This document shows positions 6,530-11,445 of a stretch of 11,445 nt of DNA, piece by piece. The DNA lies in NCBI GenBank assembly GCA_900771325.1, contig CAAGNN010000120.1, positions 1 through 11,445 of the forward strand. The letters are read 5' to 3'. This stretch comes from Kiritimatiellia bacterium. GTDB lineage: Bacteria; Verrucomicrobiota; Kiritimatiellia; RFP12; DVOR01. Made by a program: the position numbers and the translations under genes. The notes under the pieces are model-generated. The model was not told where the DNA came from. It saw only the letters and a program-made list of their open reading frames with translations, and ran no database searches. How positions within the stretch are numbered: the stretch's first letter is position 1; every line of letters begins with the position of its first letter.

Positions 6530-6558
6530 ATGCCTCGCATTCTAACACATCCTTATTC

Positions 6559-6588
6559 TTCATATCAAAGAGTCTAGCGAATAAACAA
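6559..6588 (-). promoter_or_regulatory. Candidate promoter for the restriction-modification operon
   Basis: On the minus strand TTGTTT (complement of 6583-6588) and TATGAA (complement of 6559-6564) are 18 bases apart, about 30 bases before the methyltransferase start. The boxes are moderate matches. No separate promoter or controller (C) protein gene was found for the endonuclease. Confidence 0.3.
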
Positions 6589-6618
6589 AACTCCAAATTG
6601 TACAGAAAGGAACTGTCT

Positions 6619-6768
6619 ATGATTCAAGCGATTGACTTTGAGCAGATGACCCGGGCACTGCGCGCGTGGTTTGAGCCGGGGGAGGTCTTTGAGATTCGCA
6701 TTCTCGAAGCCCTCACCAAACAGTGGAACAGCCGCGAACACACCGAGGCGGGCTACTTCGATTACTGA
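6619..6768 (+). pseudogene. Truncated 5' copy of the primase gene (49 codons)
   Basis: The frame reads MIQAIDFEQMTRALRAWF and continues to GYFDY, then stops at TGA 6766-6768. Over 6631-6765 it matches 8973-9107 of the complete gene at 129 of 135 bases, and the proteins differ at only two of 45 residues. Similar spacing and bases extend back over the SD (AGAAAGGAA, 6604-6612) to about 6602. The match ends abruptly at GATTAC, exactly where the convergent HepT gene ends. None of the catalytic motifs are present, so the product cannot be a primase. It is either a remnant of an earlier copy or one side of a recombination duplication. Confidence 0.85.
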
Positions 6769-7196
6769 TGCAATTCGTCCATCAGCGCATCGAGGGAGGT
6801 ATACGAAGGGGCATTGGGGTCCGCCTCAAGGCAGTTGGCCTCGGCCATTGCCGCTTCGGTCGACAGGCGTTTGAGCTCTGCCTCCAAGGGCGGCAAATCT
6901 CGCTGAATGGTCTCCCAAATCATCCGTGTGTCGACCTTGATGTAGTCGTGCACCACGATGTTGCGCATTCCTTTGATGGATTTGAGCCACATCGCCCACG
7001 GATAGGCCGGGTGCGCTTGGCGGAAGGCTTCGGAGATTTGCCCCAAGGCCTCGCCAATGACCATCAATTGATAAAGCACCGCACTCGTCTTTTCCTCGGA
7101 ATCGATGAATGCTTCGTAAGTGAGGCCCTGAGTGAACGCTTGAATGCGCTCGATGGCTTCCAGCATATGCTCCACGCGCGTGGCATCGCGGTTCAT
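6762..7196 (-). CDS. hepT: HepT-like HEPN RNase toxin (DUF86)
   Basis: The 144-residue all-helical protein has the HepT signature R-x4-H-x-Y as RNIVVHDY (Arg78, His83, Tyr85). In known MntA-HepT pairs the Arg and His form the RNase active site of the HEPN dimer, and the Tyr is modified with AMP by MntA, which switches the toxin off. The earlier helices (KTSAVLYQLMVIGEALGQIS, about 36-55) are typical of DUF86. ATG 7196-7194 overlaps the TGA of mntA (7195-7193). The C-terminal 40 residues extend beyond the usual core and are unconserved by eye. The stop codon TAA (complement of 6762-6764) uses bases belonging to the truncated primase copy, so the gene's end coincides with the junction. Confidence 0.88.
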   Translation of the reverse strand: MNRDATRVEHMLEAIERIQAFTQGLTYEAFIDSEEKTSAVLYQLMVIGEALGQISEAFRQAHPAYPWAMWLKSIKGMRNIVVHDYIKVDTRMIWETIQRDLPPLEAELKRLSTEAAMAEANCLEADPNAPSYTSLDALMDELHQ

Positions 7197-7492
7197 AGGG
7201 CGATGGCCTCCTGGCGGACTTGTCTGCCAAAGGCATCGTCCTTGAGCACGGCGGAGGAGACGACATCGACGCGTGTGCCGAGCAATTCGCTGAGTTCTGC
7301 TTCCAAGCGGGCGTGGTCGAAGAGCGTTGCGCCCGGCGCGAAGGAGACAAGGAAGTCGATGTCGCTTTCTGCCCCATTCTCGCCGCGCGCACACGAACCG
7401 AAGAGCGCCAACGATTCGGCACGGCATCCTTGGGCAATGGTCTTCACCGCTTGCCGTTTGCTTCGTAATCGCGCTGTAATTGATGTTGTCAT
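7193..7492 (-). CDS. mntA: MntA-like nucleotidyltransferase antitoxin
   Basis: The 99-residue minimal nucleotidyltransferase carries the signature G-S-x10-D-x-D: Gly32, Ser33, then Asp44 and Asp46 in SDIDFLV. This is the pattern of MntA antitoxins, which transfer AMP to the HepT tyrosine. Length and N-terminal helix (residues 5-20) fit the family. Its stop overlaps the hepT start as TGA/ATG, giving coupled translation. Upstream, the HSDR_N gene ends 16 bases before this start, and no good SD or promoter is seen in that gap, so mntA probably depends on the transcript, and perhaps the ribosomes, of the nuclease gene. Confidence 0.88.
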   Translation of the reverse strand: MTTSITARLRSKRQAVKTIAQGCRAESLALFGSCARGENGAESDIDFLVSFAPGATLFDHARLEAELSELLGTRVDVVSSAVLKDDAFGRQVRQEAIAL

Positions 7493-7508
7493 TGCCGTTT
7501 TATGCGTG

Positions 7509-8309
7509 TTAAGGTGTTGGAGTTGTGTTAGCGGGAGATGCGGGTATTATGGCCTTTGCTTTTGTTTCAGCACGTTGGGCGCGTCGTTCCAACTTGGCGA
7601 TTACAGTCTTGGCTTCGGCGGCCTCCTCGCTCTCCACAAGGTCGCGACGAAGAATGTCTCCGCGTATTGTGGCGAGCAGTTCTGCGGGTTCGACCTTTAT
7701 ATCAGGCACAAGGCGACGCAAAGCCTTCTGCACAGCCTTGAGAACGGTTTCATCTTGCAGGAGCCAACCGATGGTGTATCGATTGATGAAACGTTGCTTA
7801 TCGTACAACTCCGCACGGGCTTCCTTCGCGACTCCCTCTTTCGTGAGAGCAAAAAGGTACGCGATGGTTTTCTCCTCTCGCGGATTGGCGTTACAGAGGT
7901 CCAACTCGAAAACCATATCCCACGAAAGAGGCTGCTCAAAACGCAACCGATACAGCCTCCAGACAATGCCGTTGGTCAAAATGACCCATTCGATGCCTTT
8001 ATTTGCGCCATAGGCAGTAGCTTGGCGGATATGCGCCTCTTTAAGATCGATACCGATAGCCTTGCACTCAATAAGGAATTGGAACTTATCGTCAATCTTA
8101 ATGGCAAGGTCGCAATAGGTTCCGCGGATAGCCAGTTCGGAGGTGACCTCCATATACTTGTCATATCCAAAGATGTCCGCAAGCATATCCGTAATGATGG
8201 CAACTGTATCTGATTCGTTGAGATCACGGGTCTTCGCTGCGAGCAACACCTTTTGGAACTTCGCCACGCCCGTACGCAACATCTCTTCCGTCTTTTTGGA
8301 AACTTTCAT
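7509..8309 (-). CDS. Stand-alone HsdR N-terminal-type (HSDR_N) PD-(D/E)XK protein
   Basis: The 266-residue protein resembles the N-terminal nuclease domain of type I restriction R subunits (HSDR_N). Visible motifs are FGYDKYMEVTSELAIRGTYC (47-66), Asp67, FLIECKA (78-84, Glu81 and Lys83) and the IRQATAYG segment (94-101, Gln96), followed by WVILTNGIVWRLYRL. There is no helicase part. The C-terminal half is helical, ending in a charged, coiled-coil-like stretch (about 225-255) and a short Pro/Thr tail. Stand-alone proteins of this type are common but their role is not established. AAGGAG (complement of 8316-8321) lies six bases before the ATG. It is the first gene of an operon with mntA and hepT. 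It could be a nuclease effector or a DNA-binding regulator of the pair. Confidence 0.8.
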   Translation of the reverse strand: MKVSKKTEEMLRTGVAKFQKVLLAAKTRDLNESDTVAIITDMLADIFGYDKYMEVTSELAIRGTYCDLAIKIDDKFQFLIECKAIGIDLKEAHIRQATAYGANKGIEWVILTNGIVWRLYRLRFEQPLSWDMVFELDLCNANPREEKTIAYLFALTKEGVAKEARAELYDKQRFINRYTIGWLLQDETVLKAVQKALRRLVPDIKVEPAELLATIRGDILRRDLVESEEAAEAKTVIAKLERRAQRAETKAKAIIPASPANTTPTP

Positions 8310-8338
8310 AGAGGACTCCTTACCTTTCTCACTATCAG

Positions 8339-8377
8339 TGTATCACAATCTTTCGTGCACATAAACAAGTATGTGCA
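8339..8377 (-). promoter_or_regulatory. Operator-like palindrome over the promoter of the HSDR_N-mntA-hepT operon
   Basis: TGCACATA (8356-8363) and TATGTGCA (8370-8377) form a perfect eight-base inverted repeat with a six-base spacer. On the minus strand a candidate -35 box TTGTTT (complement of 8363-8368) falls in that spacer, with a weak -10 candidate 18 bases on (complement of 8339-8344). A bound dimeric protein would block RNA polymerase here, 47-68 bases before the start codon. The palindrome is certain; the promoter boxes are weak. Confidence 0.5.
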
Positions 8378-8382
8378 GAAAC

Positions 8383-8394
8383 ATTAGGCCTAAT
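8383..8394. repeat. Perfect 12-base palindrome
   Basis: ATTAGGCCTAAT is self-complementary and lies five bases beyond the operator-like repeat at 8356-8377, further from the HSDR_N start. It may be a second protein-binding site. Confidence 0.4.
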
Positions 8395-8578
8395 CGACCA
8401 AGTCAAGCATTGGATGACGTGCTTCAAGTAAGGAGCAACCAAGAGATGAACGCACGGTAATGGGGTTGGCCTAAAGTGGGGCTTTATCTAACAGAAAGTC
8501 GAGGACGGAGAGTGTTTTGATGCCGCAATGAATGTTGAATGATTACCACAGAGTGACATTTCTAATCTCAACTCTTCT

Positions 8579-8625
8579 GCGAGTTTGAGAACTTTTCTCT
8601 TTTTGTAAAAAGTTCTCAAACTCGC
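8579..8625. repeat. 18-base perfect inverted repeat
   Basis: Bases 8579-8596 are perfectly complementary to 8608-8625 around an 11-base loop (8597-8607). On the plus strand several G-U pairs could lengthen the stem outward (8575-8578 with 8626-8629). No T tract follows on either strand, so it is not a standard intrinsic terminator. It may be a structured RNA, a protein site or a remnant of a mobile end. Confidence 0.7.
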
Positions 8626-8719
8626 GGGGCCACTCGGCCCTACTTCGCAGTCGACTAGGCCCTGTCACGAGGGCACATAGGCCGATAGCCGACGATTGTC
8701 TAAAAAAGTTGTGCCATTT

Positions 8720-8760
8720 TTCGGAGAAAACGCACTCATTACAAGTGCGAATTATCCGAA
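8720..8760. repeat. Nested two-stem hairpin
   Basis: An outer stem TTCGGA (8720-8725) / TCCGAA (8755-8760) encloses an inner stem CGCACT (8731-8736) / AGTGCG (8744-8749), with five-base internal loops on both sides. The symmetry suggests a folded RNA or a binding site. No known RNA class was recognised. Confidence 0.45.
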
Positions 8761-8775
8761 GTGACTGTTGGTGAT

Positions 8776-8928
8776 AGCTGACAGTGAACGGTGAACAGCC
8801 GAGAGCTGACAGCGGACAGCCGCTTACGCGACGGATGGACTCCTGCCCAGCGGGGAGAACTTCCCACGGCTCAGACGGGCTGGACACCTCAAGCGCCAGC
8901 GCTGTCGGCTGTCGGCTGTCCGCTGTGA
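8776..8928. repeat. Heptad repeat element, copy B
   Basis: The left arm is six 7-base units (AGCTGAC, AGTGAAC, GGTGAAC, AGCCGAG, AGCTGAC, AGCGGAC; 8776-8817). The right arm is GCTGTCG, GCTGTCG, GCTGTCC, GCTGTGA (8901-8928). Fourteen bases (8809-8822) pair perfectly with 8913-8926. The core contains GCGACGGA (8828-8835), and 8866-8909 matches 9766-9809 of copy C at 37 of 44 bases without gaps. The element ends about 20 bases before the primase SD. Confidence 0.8.
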
Positions 8929-8960
8929 GCGTAGCGAGCAAACACAGGAAGGAAATACCA

Positions 8961-11445
8961 ATGAATAACCCCATTGACTTTGAGCAGATGACCCGGGCGT
9001 TGCGCGCGTGGTTTCAGCCGGGGGAGGTTTTTGAGATTCGCGTTCTCGAAGCCCTCACCAAACAGTGGAACAGCCGCGAACACACCGAGGCGGGCTACTT
9101 TGATTACGAGCATATCGAGGAAGTCCCGCGCCAACTCTCCAACCTCTTGGCCTACAAGGGCATCTATGTGACGGTTAACCCCCTCAACCCCGCCGTCCTC
9201 GGGCGCGCGGCCAACCGCTTCAAGCGCGACAAACTCATCGGCGCAAAGGACGAGGAGGTTGCCCGCCGCCGCTGGCTCCTCATCGACTGCGATGCCAAGC
9301 GCGTCTCGGGTGTGCCTTCCAGCGAGGAGGAACACGCTCACGCACTGGCCAAGGCCGAGGAAATCCGCGCCGGTCTCGCCTCGATGGGGTGGCCAGAACC
9401 CATCAGCCTCGACTCGGGCAATGGGGCTCAGTTGATGTTCCGCATCGATCTCCCTGCTCAGGATGATGGCCTCGTCAAGCGCTGCCTTGAGAGCCTCTCG
9501 GCCTGCTCGGATGCACACGTTGAAATCGACCAAACGGTCTTCAACCCGGCCCGCATTTGGCGTCTGCCGGGCGCGTGGAATTGTAAGGGCGATGAATGTG
9601 CTGAGCAAGGCCGTGTTCATCGTTGCGCTCGCCTCCTCTCGGTGCCTGAGCCGCTCGTCTGCGTGAGCGCTGCTCACTTGACGGCTTTAGCCGACAGCGG
9701 ACAGCGGGCAGCCGACAGCACGCAAAGCGACGGAGAACGTGATGGAACACAAGAAACAGACTTTAACGGCTCAGACGGGACAAACACATCGAGCGCCAGC
9801 GCTGTCCGCGATGACATAGCTCCTCGCGTTGCTCGGACTTGTCAGCTGTCGGCTGTCAGCTCTCTCCGCCGTCAACTGTCCGCTCCGTTTTCTATCGATG
9901 CCTTCGTCGCCCAGCACTTTCCTGCCGCCAAGGCCGAAGCCTACAATGGCGGACGCAAATGGGTGCTCGATGTCTGTCCCTTCAATGCCGACCACAACAA
10001 CCGCTCGGCGGTCATCACACAGGCCGCCGATGGTCGCCTCGGCTTCCGCTGCCACCATAATGGCTGCCTCGGTAAAGATTGGCACGCGCTACGAGCCCTT
10101 TTGGAGCCCAAGAACGCCCTTCCCGCCCCCGTGGCGAATGTGGACACCTCCGCGTTCCTCGACAGCCTCACCACGCGCCAGAAGGGCGTTGGTGAGCGTT
10201 CTAACGAATTGCTCGCCGAGGAACCGCCAGCCGAGCCGAAGGAATGGGAGTTGGTGACGCTCAAGACGCTAGAAGCGGAGGTCTTGAAGGGCACTATTCT
10301 TGCCCGGATGACCGCACTTCTCTCACGCGTCACGATTCCTGCCCTGCCGTTGCCGTTCACGCTCCCAAAGGCACTCACGCTCATCGGGACTGCCTTGAGT
10401 GGACGCAACCTCGACATTGACTTGGAGTCGGGCAAGCAAGGCGTGGAACTTGCGCGCTTCGCCATCGATACCGCCGGCGGACAGGTCTGCAATATGTACT
10501 GTATGCTTGCCGCGCCTTCGGGAACAGGCAAGGATATCGGCGGTCTGGATGAGAAGATGGCTCGGCGCAACGGCTGGTTTATCGGCACAGCGGGCAGTAA
10601 GGAAGGGCTCTACGATGCGTATATGCTCAAGCCGAACGGGCTGCTCAAAATCTCTGAATTACAGCCCTACCTTGAGCCAAAGCATTGGCAGCACGAGGCC
10701 GCGCAATTCTTCACCGAGGCCTTCAACGCCGGAGCTTTCACCCATTGCCAGTCGATGCGCACGAAGAACCCCGTCCAACGGCACTCGGACTACTGTTATC
10801 CCAATGTTCTGGCGAACATCCAGCCCGATGTCTTCGGGCGCATTGTCCGTCCCATCGATATTGAGACCGGCCTCCTAGGGCGCTTCCTCATCTCGCGAGC
10901 CACCTACTTCAGTTCCGACCCCGGGCGCTTCAACCTCTCTGAAACGCTCGATGACCTCCAAGACCTCCTCGACCTCTTTCGGAAGAAGCGCGGACTCCTC
11001 GCAGTCCCCGAATGCTACGCAAAGCCCCTCAAGGAAGTCCTCATGGAAGACGCCCCCGAGTTTATGTATTCGCACATTGCCCGCCTCTGCAACGAGTATT
11101 ACCCGCGCCTCGCGGTCATCCTCTCGGTCACCGAGAACGCCACCACGCAAGGATGTGAGGTTATCCTCACCCCCGAGGCTTGGGAACGCGCCAGAAAACT
11201 TGTCTATTGGTTCTATCAGAACGCCTTTCACCTCTTCGGGCGCATCTCTGAAGACGATGATCGCGTCCGCCGCCGTGAAAGCATCCTCAATCGCGTACTC
11301 TGCCGCGCGCGTAAAGTCAACACCCCCCTCGGCTTTACACGCCGCGACATTTCGCTCGGCGGCCTGAAAGGAACCGACGCCAAAGAGCGCCGAGAAGCCC
11401 TCGACGAATTGGTCGAACGCGGTTGGCTCGCCTTTGACGGGAGAA
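8961..11445 (+). CDS. Primase-helicase: AEP-like domain, zinc finger, DUF3987-like ATPase (3' end outside window)
   Basis: The frame is open for 828 codons and leaves the window. An AEP/PrimPol-like domain occupies about 1-235: LLIDCD (Asp109, Asp111) as motif I, SGNGAQ at 152-157 as motif II, EID (Asp190) as motif III, then NPARIWRLPGAWNCKG. Motif II ends in Gln157 where His is usual. A linker (243-308) is encoded by heptad repeat copy C. A zinc-finger-like region follows with Cys339, His345, Cys364 and Cys369. A P-loop domain like DUF3987 has APSGTGKD at 518-525, with Asp in place of Ser/Thr after GK, and a possible Walker B at LLKISELQP (561-569). Such fusions prime and unwind DNA to replicate mobile elements. 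AAGGAA (8949-8954) precedes the ATG. The first 49 codons also occur at 6619. Confidence 0.85.
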   Translation, partial: MNNPIDFEQMTRALRAWFQPGEVFEIRVLEALTKQWNSREHTEAGYFDYEHIEEVPRQLSNLLAYKGIYVTVNPLNPAVLGRAANRFKRDKLIGAKDEEVARRRWLLIDCDAKRVSGVPSSEEEHAHALAKAEEIRAGLASMGWPEPISLDSGNGAQLMFRIDLPAQDDGLVKRCLESLSACSDAHVEIDQTVFNPARIWRLPGAWNCKGDECAEQGRVHRCARLLSVPEPLVCVSAAHLTALADSGQRAADSTQSDGERDGTQETDFNGSDGTNTSSASAVRDDIAPRVARTCQLSAVSSLRRQLSAPFSIDAFVAQHFPAAKAEAYNGGRKWVLDVCPFNADHNNRSAVITQAADGRLGFRCHHNGCLGKDWHALRALLEPKNALPAPVANVDTSAFLDSLTTRQKGVGERSNELLAEEPPAEPKEWELVTLKTLEAEVLKGTILARMTALLSRVTIPALPLPFTLPKALTLIGTALSGRNLDIDLESGKQGVELARFAIDTAGGQVCNMYCMLAAPSGTGKDIGGLDEKMARRNGWFIGTAGSKEGLYDAYMLKPNGLLKISELQPYLEPKHWQHEAAQFFTEAFNAGAFTHCQSMRTKNPVQRHSDYCYPNVLANIQPDVFGRIVRPIDIETGLLGRFLISRATYFSSDPGRFNLSETLDDLQDLLDLFRKKRGLLAVPECYAKPLKEVLMEDAPEFMYSHIARLCNEYYPRLAVILSVTENATTQGCEVILTPEAWERARKLVYWFYQNAFHLFGRISEDDDRVRRRESILNRVLCRARKVNTPLGFTRRDISLGGLKGTDAKERREALDELVERGWLAFDGR
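9689..9884. repeat. Heptad repeat element, copy C, inside the primase coding sequence
   Basis: Left units AGCCGAC, AGCGGAC, AGCGGGC, AGCCGAC (9689-9716) face right units GCTGTCG, GCTGTCA (9845-9858) and a more degenerate tail ending in CTGTCCGCT (9876-9884). AGCCGACAGC (9689-9698) pairs perfectly with GCTGTCGGCT (9845-9854), and AGCGGACAG (9696-9704) with 9876-9884. GCGACGGA lies at 9727-9734 and the 44-base core shared with copy B at 9766-9809. The reading frame passes through without a stop and encodes a Ser/Asp/Thr/Ala-rich linker between two folded domains. Confidence 0.8.

Larger units (their letters stand above)
8395..8775. other. Non-coding stretch with inverted repeats between HSDR_N and the primase
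   Basis: The interval from 8310 to 8960 holds no convincing gene. Besides the operator region and heptad repeat copy B, it contains the long inverted repeat at 8579-8625 and the nested hairpin at 8720-8760. A minus-strand frame of 143 codons across 8543-8974 runs through the repeat and has no plausible protein character. Promoters for the primase should lie here, but no good pair of boxes was found. Confidence 0.5.

Noticed and set aside
6723..8213. A 496-codon open frame on the plus strand
   Set aside because: It is antisense to hepT, mntA and the HSDR_N gene, all of which have clear family motifs. The plus-strand product is Cys/Arg/Leu-rich with no motif and no SD.
8543..8974. A 143-codon minus-strand gene between HSDR_N and the primase
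   Set aside because: It runs through the 18-base hairpin and heptad copy B, overlaps the primase start and has no SD.
8889..9677. A 262-codon minus-strand frame
   Set aside because: It lies antisense to the primase AEP-like domain and through the repeat, and has no recognisable protein character.
3511..9884. The heptad arrays as a CRISPR
   Set aside because: Units are 7 bases with no unique spacers of constant length, and no cas genes are present. The exonuclease at 2669 is RecE/DUF3799-like, beside DUF669, not a CRISPR adaptation gene.

Overview
The window looks like a bacterial chromosome or large contig from the PVC group (Kiritimatiellota, Lentisphaerota or Verrucomicrobiota). The main pointer is a secreted protein with a textbook PEP-CTERM tail (residues PEP, a hydrophobic helix, then RRKA). 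Shine-Dalgarno sites of the form AGAAAGGA occur before most genes. The lineage is an inference from gene style, not a proof. Most of the window reads as the replication and recombination module of an integrated mobile element (prophage, plasmid-like or ICE-like) loaded with defence genes. No integrase and no element end is visible.

Layout. (1) 1-901, minus strand: an unrecognised 285-residue protein, translationally coupled (ATGA) to a second gene that leaves the window. (2) 1037-1894, plus: a promoter, a PEP-CTERM protein gene and two tandem intrinsic terminators. (3) 1930-4483, plus: a structured leader, a sigma-70-like protein, a RecB/Cas4-type (DUF3799-like) exonuclease, a DUF669 recombination-module protein and a small sigma-region-4-like HTH protein. 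A further gene begins at 4480 with a strong SD but is cut short. (4) 4618-6529, minus: a type II restriction-modification pair, an EcoRI-family endonuclease with a D12 (alpha-class) adenine methyltransferase. (5) 6602-6768, plus: a 49-codon broken copy of the start of the primase gene. (6) 6762-8309, minus: a three-gene cassette of an HSDR_N-type PD-(D/E)XK nuclease, MntA antitoxin and HepT HEPN toxin, with an operator-like palindrome at its promoter. (7) 8310-8960: a 650-base non-coding stretch with several strong inverted repeats. (8) 8961 to the end, plus: the intact start of a large primase/helicase (AEP-like domain, zinc finger, DUF3987-like ATPase), which runs off the window.

How it fits together. 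The plus-strand genes form a DNA replication/recombination operon. Defence cargo sits antisense inside that operon in two blocks, with the operon broken at 4480-4617 and again at 6765. The 5' end of the primase gene occurs on both sides of the second block at about 96% identity, so recombination at this gene probably delivered or duplicated the cargo.

A dispersed repeat built of 7-base units (consensus AGCNGAC and its complement) occurs three times: between the exonuclease and DUF669, just upstream of the primase, and in frame inside the primase gene, where it encodes the linker between the primase domain and the zinc finger. This repeat family and the HSDR_N-MntA-HepT cassette are the two most unusual things here.
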